Of a stretch of 64,000 nucleotides of DNA, positions 22,645 to 34,500 are shown piece by piece. The translations under genes were made by a program, and so were the position numbers. The first letter of the stretch is position 1; every line of letters starts with the position of its first letter. The notes under the pieces were generated by a model that ran no database searches, was not told where the DNA came from, and saw only the letters and a program-made list of their open reading frames with translations. The DNA is from Isoetes taiwanensis (Eukaryota > Streptophyta > Lycopodiopsida > Isoetales > Isoetaceae), in assembly GCA_021234155.1 (NCBI GenBank), contig JAJEKV010000005.1:10904572-10968571 (forward strand), read 5' to 3'.

Positions 22645-23152
22645 TCCAGGTATGGGGTGCTCATGGCGAGCTTGGTCTGTATAGTGCCAAAGAAATCAGT
22701 CCAAAATGCACTTACAAACTTGGGGTTGCGATCTGAAATAATCTGGCGCGGTATTCCGTGGAGTCGAAAAATCTCTTTAGCAAAGAGTAGTGTTGTATCC
22801 AAGGCGGTGTCAGTGGTGTGGCATGGCAAAAAGTGTGCCATCTTGGAGAGCTTGTCGACCATTACCCCCTAAGGGTCCATGGAAGACCGACAATGAAGTC
22901 CATTGTGATGATTTTCCACTTAGCGTTGGGCACCTCTAAAGGCTCAAGTTCGCTTGGAACACGTAACTGTTTAGCCTTGGTCTGCTGGCAAAGCTGGCAC
23001 TGCCTGATATATCTGGCAATGTGCTTTTTTATACCAGACCAGAAATAACTTGAGCGCACCTTAAAATATGTCTTCATGAACCCAGCGTGTCTAGCTATTG
23101 GGCTATTATGCGTGTCATGAAGAATGAGCTTCTGGATGCCTGAGGTCGGCAC
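22645..23152 (-). pseudogene. Gypsy copy B integrase, truncated
   Basis: The H2C2 zinc-binding part is visible (HDTHNSPIARHAGFMKT, then CQLCQQTKA). The catalytic core starts with the TMDFIVGLP strand and continues through VDKLSKMAHFLPC and IISDRNPKFVS with its catalytic Asp. A TAG at the PWTLRG/MVDKL junction splits the frame. After LAMSTPY the expected conserved glutamate region is gone, replaced by copia-derived sequence. Confidence 0.8.
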
Positions 23153-23545
23153 ACATAACTACTTATTCTTATGATAGAAGAGATTACCTTCCTTCTTAAA
23201 ATGGCAAAAGGTTTCTCACTCATTGTCGTCCGGGTCTTCTTAGACAAACTGAGCCACACTTCCCTAAATTCTGGATCAGTGGGGAGTGTTTGGGCAATAT
23301 TCTTTCCAAACTGACTGATGAGCATGGAAATCGCATTGCAATGCGTGCGAGTCACCACGCAGTGCCGGGATAGCGCATTTGGAACCAGGTTATATTTATC
23401 AGGTTTATACACCACCTCAAAATCATATTCTTCTAAAAATTCCATCCATCTGCGTTGATGAAGTTTGAGATTAGGTTGGGTGAAGATGTATTGGAGGCTC
23501 TGGTGGTCAGTATCCAATTGGAACCCTCCTCCCAAGGAGATAATG
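23150..23545 (-). pseudogene. Gypsy copy B RNase H C-terminus and tether
   Basis: FQLDTDHQSLQYIFTQ, YKPDKYNLVPNALSR and the following linker match copy A, with the ALSR motif that copy A lost. The frame opens at the junction with the foreign segment near 23545. Confidence 0.75.
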
Positions 23546-25275
23546 CCAGGGCTTTGATATTTTACCTTTGCCTTGTCTCTGTTGATGCCCTGCTTTGAAT
23601 GCCTCTGCTATGAAATGCCCTCTTGTCGAATCTGCAAAACAAAGAGAGATGATGAAGGTCTTGTGCCATATCCATCATCTGCTAACCTATCTGCCCGATG
23701 TTCCTCCTGTTAGGAGCCGGATTTACATGCCATATCTGTGCTCCAACGCCACCTGCAAGCCAAGAAGAGATGGGAAGGGAAGCAGCCGGAGAAAGTAAAA
23801 GAAGGAAGCTCGTTGTCAGATCTGCAAGAACAGAAAAAATTGAGGGATTTGAAGCTTTGTCTGCCATAGCCGTGCCCTGCAGAAGAAGAAAATGATCAGA
23901 AGAAAAAAGTAGAAGCCTTCTGCCATCGCCATCTATCTATCCGTCATTCTGCTTCTGCCATCACCGTCCAGCATATCCGCCATTCTGTCCGCCTCATAAC
24001 TCTGCCCTTTCTTGAATTTCTTGCCTTTGCCCTTTCTTGAATTTTCCACGTTGCTTTTAATCCACTTCTTTGCCTTTGCCCTTTTACCACTAAATTTTCC
24101 TCCACGTTGCCCCATTTGCCCCTTGTTATTTTTACCTCCTCTCTTATTATGCCTTGTCCATCTATAGCCTACCTTACCTTGCACACATTATTATTGGCAC
24201 CTTCACACATCTTATGTTTCCACTCCTTTATTGTGAAAAAAATTATCTTTTGCCTTATAACACTTTGTTGGACACTTTGGCTAGCAACTCGACACATTTT
24301 TGTTTGTGCGACTCTATCTCACCATCCCCCAAGATCTTTATGACATAGCCCCTTTGCACCTTAAGCCCTACCCCAAGGCCAAATACTATCATCATTTTTT
24401 TAAAATCTTTCCTATGGCACAAGTTACATTTTGGTGTTGGAGTACACCTAAAAAACTCCAAAATATTATCTTTTTTAATAGGTTTGGAGGGTCCGTTAAA
24501 ACCCCCATTTTCTTAATAGGTTTGGTGGGACCCGTAAAACCCCCAGTTAGCTCTTCTTTGTGCCAAAGAAGACTAACTTATTGTACTTAAATATAAAAAA
24601 GTGTTGAAGTCGGTGGCCGAGGGGACCGGCCACATCTTTTTGTTTGTGCGAGATGTTGACCCGATTTTTGGCAAAATCGGGGTCAACATGGAAGAACACC
24701 ATCAAGGTCTAAAGGGGGGGTGAAGATCAAGGGTCCAGATACATTTGTGCTTGTTGTTAGAATCCAAGGGCCCATATTAAGTTGTGTTAGTTGTTAAACA
24801 AAAAGACAAATTTGGTTATGGAGAAGAAGAAGACAAAAAACAAAGGATTGATGAGGTGTAAAAAAGGAGTGCCAAGATCATGCCAAGTGGATGGCCAAGA
24901 TTTATCAAAAAAATTATAAATATCTTGAGGGGACTTGTTCTCCTCCTCTTGGCTCTAGAATCTCACATGGAGCAAGGGTAGTGGCAGCCCTGGGAAGATG
25001 GTGTCAGAGACCTCTCCCCCCCTGCAAGATATCTTGAAGCATTGTTTTATATTATTTTCTTGAATAAAGTGTGCACCCTCTTTTTATCTTCCACATCTTT
25101 TCCATATTTCTACATTTTCTTCCACATTTCCTTTGTCAAATTTTCATTACCAAATTTTCGTCCTTTTTTTCCTTCAATTTTTTTTTCTTGGTTCTTGGTT
25201 TCTTTGCCTTGCAGTAGCACTATTTGATCCCATGTTTGCCTTTGAAGGTCGATGATGAGGATGTGGGGAAATCCG
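23546..25275. other. Foreign segment replacing the RT core of copy B
   Basis: Both edges are sharp when compared with copy A. On the minus strand, 23933-24184 is open for 83 codons and rich in Lys/Arg/Gly (KGKGKKFKKGQ), reminiscent of a gag tail but without a recognisable zinc knuckle. The part 24602-25096 has LTR-like features: it starts TGTTGAAG, contains ATTATAAATA near 24914 and TTGAATAAAG near 25059, and ends CTTCCACA. A hairpin at 24653-24689 lies inside. No primer-binding site was found, so an LTR remnant is only a suggestion. Confidence 0.4.
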
Positions 25276-25278
25276 TCA

Positions 25279-25632
25279 TCAATCCTCCTCCTTGATTCCT
25301 CTTTGATGATATCCTGATCGAAGATCGATCTTGGAGAAATATTTTGCCTCTTGCAGTTGGCCCATAAGATCCTCGGCTCGCGGCAACGCATACCGATTCT
25401 TAATAGTATGCTTATTCAATTGGCAGTAATCAATGCACATGTGGAGTGTACCATCCTTCTTCTTGACAAAGAGTATTGATGCACTAAAAGGGGAAACACT
25501 AGGGCGAATGAATCCTAGCTTAAAAAGATCATGCAACTGCTTCTTAAGCTCCGCCAATTCGGATGTGCTCATACGGTACAGGGCCTTACTAGCAGGCTTT
25601 GTACCCGGCGCCAGTGCAATCTCACACTCTAC
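25279..25632 (-). pseudogene. Gypsy copy B reverse transcriptase N-terminus
   Basis: Contains [21 protein letters not shown], a Cys-Ile-Asp-Tyr stretch, [14 protein letters not shown] and [12 protein letters not shown], the first RT blocks. It ends at the foreign segment, so the DD catalytic block is missing. Confidence 0.8.
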
Positions 25633-25884
25633 CCCCTATAAGATGGTAGCCTCCAAATCTCGGCAGAAAAAAGGTCCTGGAACTCATGAAGTAGATTAGC
25701 AATAGGTGGAGACAATTCCCGAATGGTCTCCTCTTTCTGGGCATCGGTTTCGATTGAGGCAAGTCGAACAATACAAGCAACTTGGTCCCTCCGGACAGCC
25801 TTGTCCAACTGTGATAATGACATGCTCTGCATAATCGGTTGAACCTGATTACCTGTTAGGTAAAACGAGCCCCATTACCTGCAT

Positions 25885-26440
25885 TCAAAGTGACAGCACG
25901 CTTCTCACAGTCAATATTGGCTTTTGCGCCAAGAGCTGCATACCGACTATCAAGTCATACTTGCCAATATTCATAAATTCGGTGCCTAGAGCAACTGGTG
26001 CTCCTGATAGCTGGATATTCAAATTAACCCGGCGACCCTGTGTGTGACGGATAGCTCCACTTGCTAAGGTGATGGGACGAGGTTTGGATTTCAAGGTCGC
26101 AAGTTTCATTGACTCAGCCAATCTGGGAGACGCAAGGTTCTGCGTACTGCCAATATCCATTAAGATGACAAAGGGTTTGATATCAATGTGGCCAATAGTG
26201 GACATAACAGATGGTTGGCTGTCAACTTTACCAGTTTCTATAGCTGCAAAAATATGAGACTCACCTTCTAGATAATCTGGCGCTTCTTCGTCAGCAAGGG
26301 TAGGTAAGTCACAAATAGGTGTACCTTCATCCCAATCTACTTCAGTCAAGGCTGCCTGCACCGCTTGGGTTATGTACGCACACTCCTGCATATGGTGCCC
26401 CAGTCGAAAGCATCAGAAACAAGCTTTGTCCCGCCTCAGC
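25885..26440 (-). pseudogene. Gypsy copy B zinc knuckle and protease
   Basis: The knuckle reads C-F-stop-C-F-R-L-G-H-H-M-Q-E-C, a CX2CX4HX4C motif with TGA inside, shared with copy A. The protease active site is DIG instead of DTG (FVILMDIGS), so this protease would be inactive. A frameshift near 25925 ends the frame. Confidence 0.8.
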
Positions 26441-26592
26441 TGGTCGCGAGCCTCGCTTGGAATAGATTGAAGAAGCTGTTGTACCGGGCCAACAGGTCTG
26501 CCTGGCTTATCTGGCATATTGAAGCTCAATTTCTTTTCTGTTTTCTGGAATTGTGGTTGTTGAGAAAGACCCGAACTAGGAGATCAGGCCCT

Positions 26593-27563
26593 CTATGGCA
26601 CACATGGCTTATCTGGAGCAAAATTAGAAGGACACGGGTAAGATGGCTTTGGGGTGTCCTCCTCCAAACTGAGAGCTTTTGCCTCTACCTCCGCCACAGT
26701 TTTTGGGTCAATGGCATGCACCAATTTTCGTAAGGCTAGTGATAACCCCTCAATATAGCCTTCTACGGCGCGACGTTCATTGATTTTTGGTACATACATG
26801 CGTAGGCGCATGAACTCGTCAGTATAGGCTTGAACAGAGAGGCCATGCTGCTCCAGACGATAGAACGTCTGTATCTGCTTACACCTGTGCACCCTGGGGA
26901 CATAGTGCGACTTAAAGGCTTTCGCAAAGATCTTAAACCTGCACCTGCCTCTGTTCAAGCCATGGGATCGCGCATAGCCCTTCCACCAAATTCTAGCCGA
27001 CTTAGTAAGATTGGTAGTGGCCACCTTGCCTATGTCCCTTTCAATCATCCCATAACACTTTCCGAATTCACGCATCTCGTCCAACCAGGATTCTGCATCT
27101 ACTCCTGAGCGAGAGGTACCTGAGAACTGGGCTAACTTGTGATTTTCCATATGCTTGTTATAGCCGAGTCAACTGTCTTCTGATAATCTTTCTGCTTGGA
27201 TTTTGTACGGTCACGGGCAGAAGCACTGAAGGCTGAAGACTCAGATAAGTCGAATGAGTCTGAACCACCATCCGATGACGAGGAACTATGGGGTGTGGTG
27301 TCAGTTGGCATAACCAGTGCATGATCTGGAGCTTGTGCAGGCGGTGGCGGTTGAGGGATCTCTGTTGCGGATGGCTTTGGCCCATTATCTTGAACTATGT
27401 GGGGAGTTACCCGTTGCAAAATGTAATGTTGGATTTGATGTTTCATTATCAGAAGCTCCTGCTCAGGTGTTAAGCATCCTGGTTCAGCTGGTGTCGCCCA
27501 CAGAGGGGGACATGCACCGTCTAAAACATAAATGAAATCAGGGTAAGCACAACATCTCAGCAT
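26593..27563 (-). pseudogene. Gypsy copy B gag
   Basis: The better preserved gag. The N-terminal part (27563-27132) has Gln/Pro-rich and Ser/Asp-rich stretches (HSSSSSDGGSDSFDL). A one-base shift near 27145 moves to the core frame with FSGTSRSGVDAESWLDEMR, ARIWWKGYAR, LSVQAYTDEFMRL and EGYIEGLS, the usual retrotransposon gag motifs. It forms the virus-like particle; the zinc knuckle follows downstream. Confidence 0.8.
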
Positions 27564-28022
27564 TGTTGTAATAAGATCATTGATAAGAAATGCTTAATTA
27601 AAGTAGAACGTAAGGTTACATGTAACATAATGCCCAAACGGACAAACATAAATGAAATGTTCATTTATACAAGATGGTTATATAGGATTATATTCTACTG
27701 GCACAGTGAATGGATGCAGTATCGTATGAAGGATACTCTCCCTTACTGAATGCACTAAATTATATTTGTGCCAAGCTTGGACAATGAGATCCTGATATTC
27801 CAGGGTTGGGTTTATGATTAAGAGGTTGAATAAGTTGTTCATCGCCCAATAAAGTTTCTAAACATGATTGTGTGTGTCGAGGAATGCTTCTTCCTTAGTG
27901 AAATCCCAGTAGGACCAGCTTCTTCGCATCGTGCGTCGCAAATTATGGACGGCTTTGTCTTGAAGAAGCATAACAATTTTCCACCCTTTAGTGGGATGAA
28001 GTGGTACATTTGTTCCTGTGAC
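27564..28022 (-). mobile_element. 5' LTR and leader of gypsy copy B
   Basis: Starts TGTCACAGGAAC on the minus strand at 28022. A TATA-like CCTATATAACC lies near 27690. The LTR 3' end and primer-binding site could not be fixed by eye. No second LTR exists downstream for comparison. Confidence 0.55.
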
Positions 28023-28092
28023 AGGCCCCGTAGAAGATGCACAATTAATGAATTATACGCTACATGCAAGAGATTATCAAAGAAAAAAACAA

Positions 28093-29100
28093 TCAATACA
28101 AAAAGAGTAAAATTTGTATCAATAGAACGGCATAGAAATGCCTAAATGAATAATACATATGATAATGCCCAAAGGCCATACAGTATAAGCCAAAGGAAGC
28201 ACGTTCAGGAACTAGGCCTGCATCCTGATCCATCTGCGTGGGAGACTCCGGTGGTTGTAGCTGGCGAAGCAAAGTGACATCGGAGCTAATAGTAAGGGCA
28301 GCTGCTGATGCCACCTCCGGAGAGAAGGCGGTGGCCAAAGATGCGGCCACGAGCATCTTCATGCTCATCCAGGCGGCAATATCCTGGCCTAGAGTAGCAA
28401 GTGCCAAATCCTGGTTCACCAGCACAGCAGCGTGAATATTGGGCTGCTTGTGCTCAGCCATGGCAGACAAAGCCTTTAATGTCCAGAAGGATGCCTCGGC
28501 CTCGGGAGCGAGTGCCCTGGGGAAGAACAGAACTTGGCCTTGGCGGAAAGCTGAGAGAAAGAATATTGTCAGATGATTCTTCAAAGCTGTTACCTCTGGA
28601 ATAGTGGAGGTTGCCACCTTAGCCTCAAGGTTCAATGTAACCCGCTCCTCTTTGAGTTCCTCCCCGGGGGATTCACCTTTATCACATGAGAATATGCCAC
28701 CTGCGTGCTTAAGGTGAGAAGAAACACCCCTATATACGTACGCAAAAGTGTTGGAAAAACACCCCTTTCGTGGAGAAAATACACTAGAATATCAGTAAGA
28801 GGGGGATTTAAACCCCTACTATATGTACGAAAACATTGAGAAAAAACCCCTTTCCACATAGGTTTATACGAGTCTTCTGTGTGAATCCCTCGGGAGTTCC
28901 TCCTTCTCCTCTTTGAGATGTTCCTTGTTATCATAGAGATCCTCTCCTTCATCGTCTTCCTCCATAGCCCCGTCATTGATATTACGGATGTGTGGATCCA
29001 TGGTAGTAAAGCCATCCTCAGGTGGTGGACAAGGAGGACCTTGTAGCATAAGATGCCGCAAGCCTAATAATGTCTCAACAGGCTCCAGGTTGTCTGGGTG
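28093..29100 (-). pseudogene. Unrecognised coding-like segment, split
   Basis: Two open stretches read in the same direction. The first, 29061-28864, is acidic (KFHPDNLEPVETLLGLRH upstream, then a Glu/Asp/Lys-rich end). The second, 28635-28093, is 180 codons with an Ala/Leu-rich body (AAVLVNQDLALATLGQDIA, ASLATAFSPEVASAAAL). Between them about 220 bases hold repeated ACACCCCTTTC/AAACCCC motifs and an inverted GGGATTCAC pair. The segment starts exactly where the LINE begins on the other strand, so the LINE may have cut it. I do not recognise the protein; it may be a host gene or another element's ORF. Confidence 0.4.
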
Positions 29101-31480
29101 GAACTTGAGCTATTCAGAGGTATTCAGCTTAACTCTCCTTTGGTTGCCTCCAGGATTGAGTCTTTATCCAAATTTGCTGTTATAGTGAAAGTAGACTCGA
29201 CTGGCCTGAAAATTGAAAAGCTCTGGGATCATTTGCTCAGACTCCACAAAGGCATTGTTATAAATTCTATTTATTGGCTGAACTACCCATATATTCTTGT
29301 TGAATGTGGTTGTGCAAGGACCTCAAATTTCTTGCTCAAACTTGGCTTCTCCACATTGGAAACTTTTCAACTTTCCTTCCTTAAATGGAATGCCCATTTA
29401 CCTCTGAATGAATTTAATAAATTTCATGTTGCATCTGTCACTATGAGTGAACTCAGCCCTATCTATTGGAATGAGGATTGCTTCTCTACAATATTTAACT
29501 CCATTAATACCTACTTGACTACTGAATATTATCCATATAAGCCCCCTAAATGCTTTGTCCAGCTCGACCTCTCTAAAACAATCCCATCTGAACTTCCCTT
29601 TCTGGATTACTTTGGGAATAAATCTCTCTTCTAACTTAGATGGGTAGGATTACCAAATTTCTGCCAAAACTGCAAACTAAGACATCACAACACTAGTGAA
29701 TGTTCATTTCAAGATTGTGCCAGAGATTCAAAAGCTCCTTCAAATGATGTAGTGAGCTCTGTGCCCTCCAATTATGAAGATGCTATCATATCTTACAGGG
29801 AGGACTTAACCAGCCATCCAAATGTTCTGGCTGAACCTACATCGACAACTGACAATCCTAAACCTCATAATGATTGGAAGAGAATCAATGGCAGTGCAAG
29901 AAGAAATTCAAAGGCAGAGGGAAGCAAGAAACCAACTTCAACCAATCTCTGCAAGCCTACCAAGATCTCACATCACCAACAGTTCATCTCAACCAGCTGG
30001 AATTAAGGTTTTAAATAGGGGTATCTTCATCAAAGAAACTCCCTCATCAGTCAGCTTGGAAAAGGAGAATATGCACCATGACCAACCAATTCAAAAACTT
30101 ACTGAGTCCACTCAATTTCCTGCAATCAGTAAAGCAGTTATTGATCACAACAGGAACCTGCTAAACAGGAAAGGTAAAGCTACAGAATTGCCAACAAAGA
30201 TTGACTTGCACAAAATATTGTCAAGCATTTTATAGGATTCTAGAAAAATTTCTTGTGTTGCTGGTGCCCATCCCTTGCCACTTAAGGGCTCACGAGATCA
30301 CCAAGCCAAAATCAAACTTGACTCAAAGAAAATTGCTGAGTCAGAAGATTTGAATGAGGTTTCATTACTTAATGAAAAAGGTAAACAAATTGATTTGCAA
30401 GCTAATCCTTCTCCAGTCTTGAACACAGACACAGCTTCCCCTACTGGTCAAATGAAGGAAAGTGGATCCCATGACAGGGTAAATGCTGATGCCACCCAAC
30501 TTGAAGTTGACAACTCCTCAGAAACTCTGATGTGCTCAAACACATATGCTATCCTATCACATGTTTCTGAGGAAGATATTGCTGATCACTCAAATGATCC
30601 AACCTCCATCTCAAACACTCCTCCAAAGGCTACACCCCACATCATTTCTCTCCCCACTCTGCCTCTCAAACCTTTTTCTTCCTCACCTACATCTGTAACT
30701 TCCCTCAAGCAATCTTGTCTGCATGCTGACCTCCTTGACCTTTCTCAAACTGCTTCCCCTACACCAATGACTGTTACCATTTCCCCTGAGATAGCTTCTC
30801 AACTTGAGCAATTGATGGAAATGCCAGGAAATGTGTCAGATGCCCCTGCACAGTCAAAAGAGGTAACACATCACAGAGATAACAGTGTCAGAGACATATC
30901 TACATCCTGGGAAAAAGGTCTGTTACATGATGATGATATTAAAACAGTGTGCTTAGATATTCAGCAGGCTCAACCAACTGTGCAAGTGTCAACAATAGCT
31001 GGATCAGCAGATACTCTACAGCTCGAGCAAAACTTTTCCAGGCAAGATCTTTCCTTAACAAATACTGAATTTGATTCCATTGATAAAAATAATAAAACAC
31101 CAACTTTGAGTGTTACTTCTAGGAATCTTAACTCTATTGTTTTAAATCCTATGTCCTCAAACCCTGATAATGCAGATTGCTATAAAGCCAAGTTCTGGAA
31201 ATGCCCTCACCATTCAGATAACTCTGAACTTGCAAACTCTGAGGACGATTTAGCTGACCTTGAATCTGACAAAGAAAATGCTGTAGGAAATATTAATTCC
31301 AGTGATAAATCTTAGGAGGATAATGCTTACCTCTCATGCCATCATAAACAGCCTGACACAGCAAAGCCAAAAGGCAAGAAGGCCAAAGAGAAGGCTAAGA
31401 AAAAGAATTACCCAAAGACTACTAGTTCTTCTAATACTCCAGCTGCTAACACAAGGTTGAGATCCAAAAAACATTTTTAA
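29100..31480 (+). pseudogene. LINE ORF1 (nucleic-acid-binding gag-like)
   Basis: The N-terminal half resembles the DUF4283-type domain of plant LINE ORF1 (VKVDSTGLKIEKLWDHLLRL, YPYILVECG). Downstream is a CX2CX4HX4C zinc knuckle (C-Q-N-C-K-L-R-H-H-N-T-S-E-C, about 29665-29705), then a long low-complexity Ser/Thr/Asn region and a basic tail (KPKGKKAKEKAKKK). Lesions: TAA at 29632, a frame change between about 29880 and 30000, TAG at 30233 and TAG at 31313. The true end is TAA at 31478-31480, 39 bases before ORF2. Confidence 0.8.
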
Positions 31481-31519
31481 GTCCAATCTCCACTGCTACC
31501 TTCCCTTATCTTACTCTCC

Positions 31520-34500
31520 ATGAAGATCCTCGGTTGGAATCTAAGGGGAATAAAAGGCCCCCTGAAGAGAAGGAGGGTAATCTCTCAGATAAGAAATTAT
31601 GACAGTGACATTATCCTCTTGCAGGAGCTCAGACTCCCTAATTTTGAGTGCTCTAACCTTGCAGACTGGATTGGACCCGGATTCTCTTCAACTTGGATTG
31701 AAGCAACTGGCACATCTGGAGGTCTTTGCATTATTTGGAAGCATTTAAATCATAGCTTGACTTATAACAGCCCATGCAAGACCTGGCAATCTGTAATTCT
31801 CAGAAATAATGATATTTCTTTTGGGGTCATCAATATTTATGCATCAACTGATTCCAGAATCAGAACTACTACCTGGCCCTCTATCAGTAGTTGGCTTTCA
31901 ACTCAAAGTTGTGAAACATGGATCATGGCAGGTGACTTCAACAATACCCCAACTTGGGATATGAAAATTGGCAGGGATTTAAACATGTCAACTCTGGAGA
32001 GAACTCATTGGGACTCCCTGTTGGACTTGCACCTCTTACAACATATTCCCTCCTCCACATCCTTTTACACTTGGTCAAACAAACAAGAGGGGAATAATAG
32101 GGTCTACTGTGCTCTTGATAGGTTCTATATCAATAATATTCATCATGATTTTTGGGATAATTGCTTTGTTTATAGTGATGAGTGTACATCCATCTCTGAC
32201 CAGCCTCAATTTCTAGTTACCAAACATGTGCTCTCTATAAAAAGACATGGAAACACCCCCTTCAAGCTCAACTGCTCCTTGCTGGAATCTGAGACATTCT
32301 GTAGAGAATTTGCAGCCTTTTACAACTCTCTTCCAAGAGTTAGATCTACTGGCTCAATGAGGGCCTTCTACTCCAATCTTAAAGAATCCAAGTCATGGAT
32401 TAAAAATTGGTCCAAACACCATCATGACAGTAAGCTTGCTGAAAAAAGAGCATATCTACAAGAAATGAAAGAGGTAAGATTGAAACTTCAAGATGATCCC
32501 CATAACATTAACCTTCATTGGCAAGAGGGGAATCTCGAGATGACCATCAAGACAATTGAAGAGCTAGAAGCCAAAGGGTCCTCCATTAGATGCAAGCTTA
32601 AATACTTCTCCAAAATGGATCATGGGAACTCAAAATTTTTTTACAGGATGGCAAAATCTAGGCTTCTAAAAAGTTAGCTCTCTACCATTACAGATGACAA
32701 TGATAATACTTTGGAGGACCAAAAGGATATTTCAAACTACTTTTGTTCCAAATATGCTAGCATCTTTTCCCATCCTGCTGATACCCCTATTCAAACTGTT
32801 GAAGCCAATTCCTTTTTAGATATGATCAACAATAATGGCCTTCACAGTAATACTGTCATGCCTCATGCCATTGAGGTTACCCCTACCATTGATGAAATTT
32901 TATCAACTCTCAAAAGTCTAGCCAAAGGGAAAAGCCCTGGCCCAGATGGCCTACCTCCAGAATTTTACATTAAATTCTGGGACATTATCGAAAATGATTT
33001 CATGTTCATGGTCAAAGGTTTTTGGAATTCAAATTATTTGCACCCTGCTCTCTCTGCTGGTCTCATCACTTTGATCCCAAAAGTTGACAATCCTACATCA
33101 TTCTCAGATTGGAGACCTATTTCCTTAACAAACACCACTTACAAGGTCTGTGCAAAAATCATTGCAAACAGGGTCAAATCTCACCTTCAAGATGTCATTA
33201 GTTCTAATCAATCTGCCTTCCTCCCAAATAGATTTATCTTGGATAACTATATTGTTGCCATGGAGGGGCTTCACTGGAACAAATTGACAAATCAAGACTG
33301 TATCCTTCTAAAGCTAGACTTTTCAAAGGCTTTTGATACAGTCAGATGGGACTTTTTAAAATTTTCTCTTGAGAAAGTTGGATTCAGTCAGAAGATCATC
33401 AGCTTAATTCTGGGTCTTAATTCTAGATCCCAATCTACTGTGCTAATAAATGGATCCCCTGGATACTTTTTCCCTCTGGCTAGAGGTGTCAGACAAGGGT
33501 GCCCCCTAGCCCCTTATCTATTCCTTGCTGTGGCTGAAATGTTAACTAGAGTCATCACTGATCTCCAAGCTAGTGGCCATATTCTTGGTCTAACTTTACC
33601 TGATAACACCACAAATCTCTCTATCCTCCAATATGCAGATAACTCCTTCAGCTTCCTCAAAAATGATTTGAGCATCATTCAAACATTCTTGCAGACCATT
33701 CATAACTTTGGCTCTGCCTCGGGCATTCATTTAAACAGAAATAAATGCTCTATCATTGGGGACCTTAATACTGATAATATTGCAGGCATAAAATGTTTGA
33801 AGCCTACTGAAACAACTCAGCTTCTTGGTATGCCTCTATCCCTCAATCCAAGCCTCAAATATCTTTGGAATCCCATAGTAGAAAGAATTAGAAAGAAACT
33901 TGGTAACTATGGCAACTGTCTTTCTCTGGCAGGGAGAACATTAATTGCAAATTCTGTCATTGCAGCCTCTCACATCTACTTCTCATCAGCTCTTCTAGCT
34001 CCTAAATGCATTTACCAACAGATAGAAAGGATAGTGAGGAACTTCATATGGGGTAAACATCATATGGTCAATTGGCCTTCAGTTACCAGGAGTAAAATTC
34101 AAGGGGGGCTAGGATGCAAGAATCTAATTCTGCAAAGCTATGCTTTATGAGGCAAATATATTTGGAAGTCTTTATTCTCTACAAAAAATTCTGCTTCTAC
34201 TTTTATAAACTACTGGCTCTCCTGCAGTCACCCAAAGAAGCATGCTTTCATCACCCATAACTTGCCTCATTCAGCCTTTACAACCCTTAAACCTGCCTCT
34301 CACACTTCCCCTCTTATGAGAAACATGATTACAGCTTGGAACAAGGTTCATATGGCCTTTCAACAGTCGAGCCTAGAAAAAAGCCATATTAACACAAGCA
34401 TATTTTGGAACTCTAATTTCTCAAGAGACAGCTCTACTCCTTTAGCTATCAGGCATAAAAAGCTTTATAAAAAATGGAAAGACTTCAATATCCTGACTCT

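Larger units (their letters stand above)
22645..28022 (-). mobile_element. Ty3/gypsy retrotransposon copy B, with internal replacement
   Basis: Order on the minus strand: LTR start TGTCACAGGAAC at 28022, leader, gag (27563-26593), protease (26391-25885), RT N-terminus (25632-25279), foreign DNA (25275-23546), RNase H end (23535-23150), integrase (23152-22645). It breaks off inside integrase at a copia gag fragment. About 700 bases with the RT catalytic core, present in copy A, have been replaced by 1.7 kb of unrelated DNA. Confidence 0.85.
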
